Shown piece after piece: positions 27,893-39,605 of a stretch of DNA of 64,000 nucleotides. Below the pieces are notes generated by a model. The model ran no database searches. It was not told where the DNA came from and saw only the letters and a list, made by a program, of their open reading frames with translations. This DNA comes from Anthoceros angustus (taxonomy: Eukaryota > Streptophyta > Anthocerotopsida > Anthocerotales > Anthocerotaceae), in NCBI GenBank assembly GCA_010909165.1, contig VJWM01000239.1, forward strand, positions 186,001 to 250,000, given 5' to 3'. Both the position numbers and the translations under genes were made by a program. The stretch's first letter is position 1. Each line of letters opens with the position of its first letter.

Positions 27893-30800
27893 AGCATAGC
27901 ATCGCACACTGGCGATCCGTTACAAGGAATCCTGGTGGCTTCACTCATGAGAGGGGAGCGTTAGAATGGTGGCACCTATGTAGAATCTTCCCTTGGCCGT
28001 CGCTGTAATGAAAGTGCAACTGACAGTCTGTAGTGGTACCAGACAGCGAGGAGCATGTTGGTCCCCGCCGTTCCGTGTTGTGACTGCTTTTGTAGATTGA
28101 TGGAACATGATGTAGGCAGGAGGTTGTTACGTGGGGACTCTGCCAGTCAGATGAGTGTGGCCATGACAGGCCGAACCTCGGGCAAGCCTTAGGTCAAAGA
28201 TACGACATACCTATGAGTTCCTGTTAGGTGACAGGTTGGAACTACAGTTTCAAGCCTGGAAGTTCTTCCGCCTACCGACCTCCAGCCATACCTATTGTGT
28301 GTCCGCTTTCCATAGCTGGTCACTCACATCAATTGTCTCCACCGCAGTGCAGACGCATAGACTGAAGCTTCAAAGTTCACACCCATCAGACTCAGTGCAC
28401 ATCACGAGATGCGACAGCGTACACGTGCACATGCGAAGCCACGATCGCCGTCATGCACGCATCGAGGCAGCTGGAGGCCCCTGGGTTAGAGGAGTCGCAG
28501 CCGGGAAGAGGCCAGGGCCCAACGGGAACTCCTGTCATTCTTCGCAGGAGATTGGGTCACTCAGATTCCCATATCGATTCACCCTTGGACTGTGAGTCCT
28601 AATGCGCAGACATAAAAAAATGCAACTGGAACAAGTGAAGCGGATAGAATCCATCATGGCCAGCCATCGGGATTCCTGCCAGATCCAAGGCTGCCCGGAA
28701 AGATCCAGGCAAGCTGGTCCCTACGCTACCCTACCCTACCCTACCCAACCCAACCCTACCACAAATTGCAAATTGCACATTGCACATTGCATTGTAAATG
28801 GAAAGATTCCGGGTGCAGGTTGGCCCCATCGGCCCCAGGGCACAGGCCTGCCCAAAAGAGGCTTTCCCCTGGCCTGGCCGGCACGCAACGCCCTGCAGGG
28901 CCTGCAGCACTACCGGGCCCCGGCCCTACCGTCTTCTGGACCGTACTGGTTTATCTGGTGTGCGCAGAAAGGGAGACGGTGATGAGACTGTGTGCTGCAG
29001 CAGGCCCACAGTCCTACCAGGCCTATCCCCACCACATCCGATTCCTGAATCCTCCATCCTCCATCCTCCATCCTGAATCCCGAATCCTGAATTCCCTTAC
29101 AAGTCATGGCAGGCTACAAATCGTGAATCTCGTGGTCAAATCCAGATTTGGGGAAAAGCAGTGGAGGCATTGTACAATGTATGTGTGCATACATTTGCTG
29201 CTTCCCTTTCCAGCATGCAAGCCAGGAATTGGAAAGCAAAAATCCGTGTGCTGTGATTTCACAGCATCCCTCTGTGTCCCTCTTGCTGTGTCAAGTGCCA
29301 ACTGGTCGGCAAGTGGACGCCCTGCCCTTGCCCTTGCCCCTGTCCACATGCACTGCATCCGGTCTCGCTCGCCCGTTCCCACTGCGCGCAAATATAGCCT
29401 CTCCCTGCCTAATTATATCCCGGTCCCCATCCGACGGTGACAGCTGAAGCTGGCCCCACCGCCCGCCCGCCCGGGCCGCCCTGGCCCCGCCTGGCCCGCC
29501 CTGGCCCGGCCTGGCCCGCCCTGCTCCCTGCTCCTGAGCTAACTGGTCAGCTAGTAGTAACCTGCTCACTAACTTAGACTGTAATAAAAAAATATAAATT
29601 TTTAAAAATAGTTTCAGAGAATTCAAAGACTTCATATCAATATTTCGAAGTATACATCGAAATCCCGCACCGGGAGTTTAACATGGAGTAACCCCATAGG
29701 CCACTAATAACTGCCGTCCCCAGGGTACTAACTGGCGTAGGGCACTGAGTACATATATGAACTCAAGTGTACGAAGACAAGGGAATGAATAGTACCCCAT
29801 CCCAGTAATGATTCATCCCAAGGATGCTCGAAGGGAGGACATTTCTTAAATGTGAATAAAAAATGATAAGATTATTCCAACAATTAAATGACCAAGAATG
29901 GGTTTTTGTTGGTGCTTGCTGCTTGGTGGTAGAGTTGGTTCGAGTGTGGATTTCACAGCGGTGGCTTCCGAGGATGCGGTAAACGAAGAGCTCCCAGTCC
30001 CCATCACATTTACATGCTACGTCCTAATAAAGGAGCGTGCTAAAAGGAGTTAATTTCGGCCAACGCAGAGGCAGGCTGCAGGTACAGTGTGAACGGGGGC
30101 TGCATCCGGTCGCGTTTCTCTGACGTACTTATGCGCCGGCCTGCCTGCCTCCCCCAAGTACAGCACAGCACAGCGCAGCACGGCGCTGAGGAGTTGACTC
30201 CACAAACGCCTTTTTCCCCTGGAGGGCCGGGGCCCGGACTCGGATTCCAGCGTCTCGCCACTCGCCACGCTCGCTTTCCCTCTCCCTCGAGGAGCCTGCT
30301 GCCTCAGACCCTCGGACGCAAGCTTGCGTCATCGCAGATTCCCCTTGCCGGGCCGGGCCGGGCCGGCGCCTCACGCCTCACGCCTCACGCCGGACGCCAG
30401 TGAGACGCGAATCGCACTTCCTGGCCAGGCGCCTTGGCCCTTGGCCTGGATTGGTGTGAGCTGCGCGCAGGTCAGGACTCGAGTCTGCCCTGCCGCATTT
30501 GTTTAATGTTTCCCGTTCCGGCATGCCTGCTTTCGTTACAGCAAAGCCGGCTTTCCCTTGGATTTGGTAGTTGGAGTTAGGACCTCGGGCTGCCCGTATC
30601 TGCATGCGTCCTATGCTTCCACCTCTAGCTACCTCGCTGCATGTGTGCGTGTGATCATCGTACTCCACCGGCCCCGGCTTGGCTTCCTCCATGTCCGGGG
30701 CACGGAATTCGGGAATCCCAGCCCCTGGGAAGGAGATTCCTGGATTCCCTGCCCCTGCCGTGCCCCACGGAGGCCGATCGTGTGCTTGGCCTCTAGTCGA

Positions 30801-30997
30801 TTTCTTGGCGGAGGCAGAGGGGCTGTGGATTTTCAGTGCATCGAGGTTTTGGAGTTTGTGCTTGGTTTGAGGCAAATGGCGTGCTGCGGGGTTCGAGGAA
30901 GCACGGGAGCACGTGACATTGTGTTGACGACGTGTTTTCGAATTTTGATGTTGATGCCATTGCAGATCACTTGTGTATACGGGGCGAGGTTTAAGAC
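27893..30997. other. Long intergenic region (3.1 kb) with low-complexity tracts
   Basis: No convincing gene. Contents seen: a CCCTA-type run at about 28728-28760; short repeats of cctccat/cctgaat near 29050-29095; a very GC-rich ccctggccc tract at 29455-29530; an AT-rich patch at 29580-29640; and a GC-rich leader toward the sulfate transporter (30100-30800). Several open frames exist but none shows a recognisable domain. Confidence 0.5.
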
Positions 30998-33900
30998 ATG
31001 GCAGGGACTACTGAGCATCCTGGGGAAGAGGTGCCCGCCGCCCTTGGGCCGGGGGAAACCGTTCCGTTTGTGCATAAAGTCGGGATTCCGCCTAAGCAGG
31101 GGCTGCTCAAGGAGATCAGGATTGGGGTGACCGAGACCTTCTTTTCGGATGATCCTTTCCGGCCTTTCAAGACGCAGAAGAACAGGAACAAGTTTCTGCT
31201 GCTGCTCGAGTTTCTCTTCCCTATTCTGGAATGGGGACGCAATTACGACTTCAGGAAGATGTTGAAGGGGGATATTATTGCAGGATTGACCATCGCCAGT
31301 CTTGCTGTGCCCCAGGTGCGTGAATTGCGTATCTCTTCTGCCTCTTGCAATTGGTAAATTGGAATTGCTTCTGTGAGTGGGGGGATTTTTTTTTTGGATT
31401 GGATGCATGCTGCTTACCTGCTGCCGTTTGCAAATCAGGATCTCGGCTACGCCAAGCTGGCCAATCTGCCTGTCGTGAATGGACTCTGTAAGTTGTCCCC
31501 AAGTTGGATGAATTCCGTTTGCCCGTGACAATGCTCCGTGTCTCACGAGTCCAAACATTTGTGGGATATGGTACAGATTCCAGTTTCGTGCCTCCCTTGG
31601 TCTATGCGGCCCTTGGGAGTTCCAGGGATGTTGCCATCGGCCCTGTGGCCGTGGTGTCTCTTCTGCTTGGAACGCTGCTTAAGGATTCCATTCCGAACAC
31701 CAAGTCTCACGCGTACTATCAACTGGCACTCACCTCCACTTTCTTTGCCGGTGTTATACAGGCGGCTCTGGGGATTGCCAGGTAAATTCATTCCCGCTTA
31801 CATCTTCTGAAAATCGATCTGTCTGGCTTCCATGTCAGACCAGTTGTTGAATGGGCCCGGGATGTCGCAACCTGTTTGCAGACTGGGATTCATCATCGAC
31901 TTCCTGTCCCATCCTTCCATTGTGGGTTTTATGGCTGGTGCCGCTGTCACCATTGCTCTGCAGCAACTGAAGGGTTTCTTGGGTATCCAGAAGGGGTTCA
32001 CAACTAAGACAGATGTTGTCTCAGTAATCCGTTCTGTTATCGACCACCATGAGCAGGTGTGTATGTGAAGCCTCATGTTTAAACATGTTTCAATTTCAAC
32101 TCTCTTGCTTGTGTGCCACTTGACATACTGTAATGGGTCCTGAGTCAGGTGAGAGACAGCTGGCGGACGATTCTTATTGGAATTGTGCTCATCGGATATC
32201 TGCTTTTAGCTCGGTACATTGTAAGTGACCATGATTCAGATCCTCTGGGGCTTTTGCTTGCAGCAGTTTCACGATTTCTGACGATTTGGCCAGTTTGCTG
32301 ACTACTCCTTTTTTGCATTCCATGCAGTCAAAGAAGAACAAGAAACTCTTCTTCGTTTCCGCAACTGGCCCTCTACTTGTTGTCATCTTCTCAACCTTAT
32401 TTGTGTACCTTACCAAGCTGAACAGGCATAATGTGGCCATCGTAAGTTTCTACTTGTGGGTTTCTGCATCTGCAATACATACTTCACTTGCTGCCTATGT
32501 GTGGCACATGATGCCCATCCATTGTTTACGTAAAAGAGGTTGTAAATTCTTGCACAGGTGGGCTTTTTTCCAAAGGGAGTCAATCCTTCCTCAATTCACG
32601 AGCTCCAATTTAGTGGCAGAATACTCAGGGAAGGTGCCAAGATTGGGTTGGTCGCTGGCTTGGTTGCAATTACCGTAAGCTAGCTTTGCCCACATCTAGC
32701 TCTCTGGCACGCATGTTCCAGTTTCTTTTAAATTTTCACAGAGAAGGTGGCTAGCGTCACGTGCTTTGGTCAAAATCAACCTTCGGAACCTGACCAGTTT
32801 TCGATCCCTTGCGCAGGAAGGTATTGCCATTGGAAGAACATTTGCAGCACTAAAGGATTACCACATAGATGGAAACAAGGAGTTTGTGGCGTATGGGCTG
32901 ATGAACGTCGCAGGATCTTTGACCTCTTGCTACGTGGCGACAGGTAACATCCACGGGTTTTATTTTCATTTCACTGCTTGCACATACATTGTTACGCTAG
33001 GATATCAAGGATGAGGATGAGGAGTTGTAATCCCCGGTGTCGACTACAGGTTCATTTTCTCGCTCTGCGGTCAACTACAGAGCCGGAGTGCACACCGCCC
33101 TCTCAAATATTGTGATGGCTTTGGTTGTGTTGTTTACGCTTCTCGTGTTGACACCTCTGTTCAAGTACACTCCGTCGGTGGCACTTTCTGCCGTTATTAT
33201 TACCGCTGTCCTCAGTCTTATAGACATCGAGGCAGCAATTCTTATCTTCAAAACAGACAAGATTGACTTCATCACTCTCTTGGGTGCTTTCTTTGGGGTG
33301 TTCTTCGTGTCGGTTGAGATTGGTCTTCTTGTTGCTGTAAGTTCACTTTTCTTCTCACTTTCATTGTGTGTATAGCTGTGTGCATGTGCACCACGAGTGT
33401 CTGTGTGCATGAGCATTTTTCCGGACTGAGCATACTTAGGAATGAGTCTTTGTACTGTGATTGCAGGTCATCATCTCTTTTGCCAAACTTCTGCTCCATG
33501 TGACGAGGCCACACACTGCACTTTTGGGAAATCTCCCAGGCACTAATGTATACCGCAGTGTGCATCAATACCCTGAAGCACTTACGAGTCCTGGCATTGT
33601 TGCGCTTCGTATAGATGCTGCAGTCTACTTCTCAAATTCGAACTACATTCGAGAAAGGTAAGCCTTTTCTTGTAGAATCTATGTGGAACCTTTAATATCG
33701 TCAGCGATACGATGTGGGTATTTACCCACGTGGTTACGGATATGCAGGATCTTGAGATGGGTAACTGATGCCCAAGACGAGGTTGCAAAGAGTGGAGGCT
33801 TGAAGATTCAGTTTGTGGTTGTCGATCTCTCCCGTAAGCTACCATATGTACCCAAAGCGTCTGTAAACTTCAGTTTGTGAAAGTGCGAGGCCCTGTATAT

Positions 33901-34259
33901 GATGTCGGTGTGGTCTGTTGGATGTGCAGCTGTGATGAGCATTGATACGACAGGCATTCATGCCTTTGAGGAGCTAGATGGAGCTCTCAAGAAGCGAGGA
34001 ATTCAGGTACACACACGTGACAAACCCTCGGCTTTTCATGTGCCCGAGACTCGCTGTAAGACTGAACGTACATCAATCTGGTTGTCCTGCGCAGCTGGCT
34101 CTATCAAACCCAGGAGCAGCAGTGCTGGAGAAGTTTTATGCAGGGAACTTTGTCCAACATCTTGGGCGGGAATGGTTCTTCCTCACAGTGGCCGAAGCCG
34201 TCCAAGTCACACAAGCTCTCCTGAAGCACGACGGATCCGTCCACGAAGGGAAAGCGTAA
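30998..34259 (+). CDS. SULTR: Sulfate transporter, SULTR/SLC26 family (copy 1)
   Basis: Thirteen exons: 30998-31315, 31439-31487, 31577-31781, 31882-32056, 32149-32220, 32328-32441, 32558-32674, 32817-32943, 33050-33336, 33467-33657, 33748-33833, 33930-34006 and 34095-34259, giving 660 residues. The N-terminus has the plant SULTR signature ETFFSDDPFRPFK. The transmembrane core includes GDIIAGLTIASLAVPQ, SSFVPPLVYAALGSSRD, AIGRTFAALKDYHIDGNKE and YVATGSFSRSAVN. The cytosolic STAS domain (LPGTNVYRSVHQYP, then PVMSIDTTGIHAFEEL) closes the protein. SULTRs are proton-coupled sulfate transporters of the plasma membrane, tonoplast or plastid; the subgroup cannot be fixed by eye. It forms a tandem pair with 35682-39040, with matching exon phases. 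Confidence 0.95.
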
Positions 34260-34436
34260 CACGTGTGTGGGAATTGAATGTGTTTGATTCTTTGATTATT
34301 TTGGGAGGTGATCATCCTTCATCACCGTCATATTGATTGCGCGAAGACTACCCTACCCATACTTGGCGTGAGAAACCATGTGTGAGAGGTTGCGGTCAGG
34401 CACATTTGCCTGGCACTGTACCCGCTTTTTATCATT

Positions 34437-34442
34437 AATAAA
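34437..34442 (+). terminator. Candidate polyadenylation signal of SULTR copy 1
   Basis: An aataaa hexamer lies about 180 bp after the stop codon, within an AT-rich patch. The position suits a plant near-upstream element. Confidence 0.4.
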
Positions 34443-35570
34443 GTTCGTGCCATTCAGTCCAGTCATGCGTCCAGGCCGATGACATGTTGGAAGGCAAGCA
34501 ACTGTTTCCGATCGATCCAGGCCCATGTTATGCAAATGTGGCTGCGCATGGGCAGCTCGCAATCCAATGTCTATGCTCTCGATGTAAAGATCATAATCAG
34601 CGTTGAATAACGGCGCTGACGGAGTCCGAGACGACAGACCTAATAAGATGAAATTCCGAGCTCCAAGGAAGTCCAGTGTCCAGTCCTTCAACGAGCACGA
34701 TTGGCAACAACAGGAGGCACAGCCCGGCGAGGATCCGGGATCCGGCTGACACAAGAAAGAACATTAAATATTGTACCAGTTGCCGGAGTTTGCAACCCTG
34801 GCCGATTCAAGATAAACATAAACACATACACGATGCTGCAGCTTGCGGGCCTCACAAGCAGGTGCCAGCTCGCACGCCAGGGAATCAGAGCGCGAGGGAG
34901 GCGCGGGAGGCGCGGGAATCGGAAGCCTCCGCCAGGCGCAAGGGGGGAGCCGGAAGCAAGCCTGACACAGCGACACCTCCAAGGAAGCTGGAGTCTATCC
35001 CTTGTCCTGGCGCGTTTAAGCGAGCTGGAGGTCTGGCTGCAGGTGCAGGGAGGAGATGGCGTGGGCTGCCAATTACTTGTTGCACCGGATATGATCTGGT
35101 TCCTGGGCACAGGAAGTGGGAACAGGGTAAGGGACGGCCACGGCGCTCGCAAATCCCCTAGGGTGAGATTCCACATCAAAATGTCAGTGGTGAAGGCTAC
35201 TGTAGAGGTGGGGGCCATGGACGGCGCTTGAGGCCAGGCAGGCGCGAGGCCGGAGGCTAGCTTTTGGTTGGTCCCGAAGGTGGCAGTGTGGCAGGGTGTA
35301 TCTTCTCTACGCCCACACCCACTCCCCGGTGATTAGAGAGCATGCGGCGAGGTGACGGGAGTAGGCCGGCTGACGCCACCTTTTTGTCCTTGTGGGGGCC
35401 CCTCTGTCCTGACACGCGGGTCGTGCAGCTGCATTATTCTAATCAATTCTGGCCCCTCAATTCTGGAGGTGCATGAATCTCCTCCCGCAACATGCGCTCG
35501 CACCGCTTTCCAGCTCTCTCCAACGCCTGGCTTCCTGAAGGCGAGAATCGGATCGGCTGGTAGAGTTGGG

Positions 35571-35577
35571 TATATAA
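35571..35577 (+). promoter_or_regulatory. Candidate TATA box of SULTR copy 2
   Basis: The tatataa heptamer sits about 105 bp before the ATG at 35682, in otherwise GC-rich sequence. Spacing suits a short 5' UTR. Confidence 0.45.
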
Positions 35578-35681
35578 CTCAATGTCAGCTCCGGTTCCCA
35601 GTACGCTCGCCCTGGGTGGAGGATCACTTAGAATCGGTATTGGCGCCCTGCGCACCCTGCGGCTCGGGTGGGTAGAGGAAG

Positions 35682-38600
35682 ATGGCGGGCGACGGGGTTG
35701 GGAAGGTGCAGCACCAGCCATCTCCTGATGCCACAGGGTCCAGCCCGGGGGATGCTGTGCCCAACGTCCACAAGGTGGCTGTTGCACCCAAGGCCGGGAT
35801 CCTGGACGAAATTAAGACCAGCGTGAACGAGACCTTCTTCCCCGATGATCCCTTCAGGCAGTTCAAGACTCCTAACAGCAGGAACAAGGTGCTCCTGCTG
35901 TTGGAATACCTCTTCCCTATTTTGGAATGGGGGCGGACCTACCAGCTCAAGTGGCTCAGGGGGGATATCATCGCAGGATTGACCATTGCCAGTCTTGCTG
36001 TTCCTCAGGTGAGTTTGCTCGCTTGCAAGAGCTTTAGAATTTCTGGTCCCATGTGAATCTCGCTTCAGTCGAATGCAAGCTTACAAGTTGCATCCGTGTG
36101 CAGGACCTGGGATATGCCAAGCTTGCCCACCTTCCTCTGCAGCATGGACTTTGTGAGTAGTGGTGCCCCCCAGGGCTCCTTACCTGCCTGTGAATCTTGA
36201 GATTCTTCTTGCCGGGCAGAGTTTGTTATGAATCCTTGTGGCAAACGAGTGACTTGAGGTCGCTGGATTGGCAGATTCGAGCTTTGTGCCTCCCCTTATA
36301 TATGCGGTGCTGGGAAGCTCCCGGGATGTGGCCATTGGGCCTGTGGCTGTGGTTTCCCTGCTGCTGGGAACACTTCTTAGCGACGAGTACAGTCCCACTA
36401 AGCAGCCCAAGCTGTACTTGGAGCTCGCCATCACAAGTACTTTCTTTGCGGGTGTCATTCAGGCCGCCCTGGGGATACTCAGGTGAGAGAGCCCCCAAGC
36501 CTTGCATGCTCTCAGCCTACGGAGGAGCGGTACTTGCAGGCCTAACAATTGACCGCTCCTTGCTGTACACAACCCTTGCAGGCTTGGTTTCATCATCGAT
36601 TTCCTGTCACACGCTGCGGTGGTCGGGTTCATGGGTGGTGCAGCGATCACCATAGCTCTGCAGCAATTGAAGGGCTTCCTCAACATCACCAAAAATTTCA
36701 CCACCAAGACAGACATCGTGTCCGTCTTGCGCTCCGTCTTCACGCACACCAACCAGGTGAGCGTGCTCCTGATCGGCCTTTCTCCTTTACCTCAGGGGGT
36801 TATGGTCTTGAGAGGATGCTTTGGCACAGCGCAAGGTTCTGAAATTGCGCAAAATGTGCAATGTGCAGTGGAACTACCGCACCATTCTCCTTGGGCTCGT
36901 CTTCATGGCCTACTTGATCATATCCAAATTCATTGTAAGCTATGGAGCATTGTTTTCAACGCCGCACTTCACCACCTCTTGCCGCAGGTACCCCCTTCTT
37001 GGAATCGTTAACTGAATCTCATCTTCGCCGTGGACGGATCTCTGCAGTCCAAGAGGAAGAAGAGCCTGTTCTGGGTTGCCGCCATCGCTCCTCTCGTCAC
37101 CGTCATCCTGACGACGCTATTTGTTTTTGTCACAAGACTGGACAAGCACGGAGTCAATATTGTGAGTCCTCGACGCAAAGCCTTTGCGTGCATACGCAGA
37201 CGGGTCCAGGACGGGTGACTCGATCACCAGCTCTGCTTGCATGTCCTTGACGCGGCGTGAGTCGTGACTCTTTGTTTCCCGCATCGCAGGTGGGCCATAT
37301 TAGAAAGGGCGTCAATCCGTCGTCTGTAGACCAGATTCACTTCAGCGGGAAGCTCCTGAAGCAAGGCCTGAAGATTGGAATTGTCGCCGGGTTGATCGCA
37401 ATTACTGTAAGTGGTTCACTGTTTGCAAATAATCAGCTAGTTGTCCAGATGGTTTGCAGTGTGTGCACTGTGCAATGCTGGAACGAGTCGTGAATCGGAG
37501 ATGAGACTCTAACGCCGTCATGTGAGATGGGTGCTGCAGGAAGCTATAGCAATTGGACGAACTTTCGCTGCGCTGAAGGATTATCATGTGGATGGAAACA
37601 AAGAGTTTGTGGCCTACGGGCTCATGAACATCGCAGGGTCGTTGAGTTCCTGCTATGTCTCAACAGGCAAGTTTCGGGCTGACGAGAGCTGTTCAGTCTG
37701 TGAAGCTCCTCTTGTGAGCATGTCGAATGACGTTTTCTGGGTTTTTGTGTTCCAGGTTCTTTCTCTCGGTCAGCTGTCAACTACAATGCTGGAGTGAACA
37801 CCGCACTTTCCAACATTGTGATGTCCGTCGTTGTGCTTTTGACGCTGGTGGTCCTCACACCGTTGTTCCACTACGCCCCATCGGTTGCGCTTTCCGTCAT
37901 CATCATCACAGCCGTCCTCACGCTTGTGGACATCCCAGCGGCAATTCTCATCTTTAAAACAGATAAGTTCGACTTCATCACGACTTTGGGAGCTTTCTTC
38001 GGCACTCTGTTCGTTTCGGTGGAGATCGGTCTTCTCATCGCGGTATGTGCTGCAGATTCTTGTTGCTGGTTTTTCCCTGCATTACATGACGAGACCAGGT
38101 GTGCGAAGCTGTAGCACCTGACAGACTGGATGTGCTGTTGCTTGCAGGTCTGCTTGTCCTTTGCCAAGGTGTTGTTGCATGTTACCAGGCCCCACACTGC
38201 TCTTCTGGGGAACCTCCCAGGCACTAGTGTGTACCGCAATGTTCTTCAATACCCTGATGCAAACACAACCCCAGGAATCGTTGTCATCCGTGTGGATGCG
38301 GCCATCTACTTCGCAAATTCCAACTACATTCGAGAGAGGTAGATGCTTGTCCTCGTTCCTTCTACTTAGCGTAGCACAGGCGTGAAGGTGCATGAAGTAA
38401 GCATGACTGTTTGGTGGAATTCTTTGCAGGATCTTGAGATGGGTGACTGACGCACAGGATAGAGCGACTCAAACCGGGTCTTTGAAGATCCAATATTTAG
38501 TTGTCGACCTCTCCCGTAAGCCGCCAATCTTGCACAGCTTCCGAGGGTCTGTTTGTCCTGCTTGACGAGAGGGAGCAGGCAAAATTGTTTTTTGGGTTTT

Positions 38601-39040
38601 TAGTGTGAAGGAGAATTTTATTTAAGTCCACTAGGGACTAAAATAAAATTAAAGCATTTGTTCGGTGATTATTCACTTTTTTCGACTTTGGGTTTGTAAT
38701 CTGCAGCTGTGATGAGCATAGATACAACTGGTATTCATGCTTTTGAGGAACTGGACTCAGCCCTAAAGAAGCGAGGGATTCAGGTATCTTTCGTCATGGT
38801 GGACAAAGTAGTCATTAAGATAGTCTTTGTTGTAATCCACAGATCCTGATGGCATGTTGCAAACGTGTGAAACAGTTGGCGCTATCAAATCCAGGATCGG
38901 TGGTTCTACATAAGCTTATTGCTGGAGAATTCGTGAAACGGCTGGGCCAGGAGTGGTTTTTCCTCACTGTTGGGGAAGCTGTCCAGGTCACCCAAGCTCT
39001 TTTGAAGAACGAGTACTTGGAAGAAGGAAAGGTTGTGTAA
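35682..39040 (+). CDS. SULTR: Sulfate transporter, SULTR/SLC26 family (copy 2)
   Basis: Thirteen exons: 35682-36008, 36104-36152, 36275-36482, 36582-36756, 36869-36934, 37048-37161, 37290-37406, 37540-37666, 37756-38042, 38148-38338, 38430-38515, 38707-38783 and 38876-39040, giving 662 residues. Ten of the exons have exactly the same length as in copy 1. Signatures are ETFFPDDPFRQFK, SSFVPPLIYAVLGSSRD, AIGRTFAALKDYHVDGNKE and YVSTGSFSRSAVNYNAG, with the STAS block PVMSIDTTGIHAFEELD. The intron after exon 8 begins with GC (gcaagt) instead of GT. The start of exon 5 is ambiguous: 36869 is used, but a longer version from 36834 is also open. The introns are diverged from copy 1, so the duplication is old. 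Confidence 0.94.
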
Positions 39041-39605
39041 AATAAACGCGAAGAGAAGTGGAGAGTAGGCGGTTAACAGGCAGGCGTTTGCGTGTATATT
39101 TTATTGCATCACGATTGGTAGTCTTCAACATCTTTTAGCCGTCTTCAACATCAACGGCCGTTTGAAGCAGCGAGCTACCAGGTGATAAAGCTTGAAGACC
39201 ATCCATCATGTGAGCTCAGCTGAGTCTAGCTGATCTATTCATAGGCAGTGTACAAATAAGTTAGTTTTTCAAGGGTGAATAATAGTTTCTGGCCACCGAG
39301 TGTATCAGTATGTAACGGATTTACTCTCAAGAAAATTGAATCCGACCACCTGTATCCTTACATTTGAATAACTTTACAGTGTTATTGTCATCTCCAACAG
39401 TTGTACCCATGAATAAAATGTCATCACCTTTCAGTTGTTCTATGTCTGCATCCTCCTGAACAATTCCCTTCAAATTGCGTGAAAATTTTGAAAATGCGTA
39501 TGCAATAAATAACCTGCAGGTATGAAGATACTTTGTGAAGGGAATTGACATGGTCAGCTTTTCAGTTTACAGCTCCAGGTTCAGTTTCTGAGTTCCCTGC
39601 TAGCA
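39041..39605. other. Convergent intergenic region between SULTR copy 2 and the PPR gene
   Basis: A poly(A)-type aataaa occurs at 39044-39049, directly after the transporter stop. A minus-strand open frame at 39327-39551 has no recognisable domain and is probably 3' UTR of the PPR gene. Confidence 0.5.

Larger units (their letters stand above)
34260..35681. other. Intergenic between the two sulfate transporters
   Basis: Contains the first transporter's 3' flank, with a poly(A)-type aataaa at 34437-34442, and the GC-rich upstream region of the second. Open frames overlap on both strands at 34.70-35.23 kb but have no recognisable domain. A TATA-like tatataa lies at 35571-35577. Confidence 0.5.

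Noticed and set aside
28728-28760. CCCTA-type run as an internal telomere repeat
   Set aside because: The unit is ccta/ccctaccct, not the plant CCCTAAA, and it grades into ccaaccc. It is low-complexity sequence.
34688-35231. Opposing open frames of 176 residues on both strands
   Set aside because: Both are compositional (GC-rich, few stops). Neither shows a recognisable domain or splice context.
39327-39551. Minus-strand open frame downstream of the PPR gene as a missing exon or small gene
   Set aside because: The PPR gene has its own stop and a complete E+ end. No domain or splice signal links the two.
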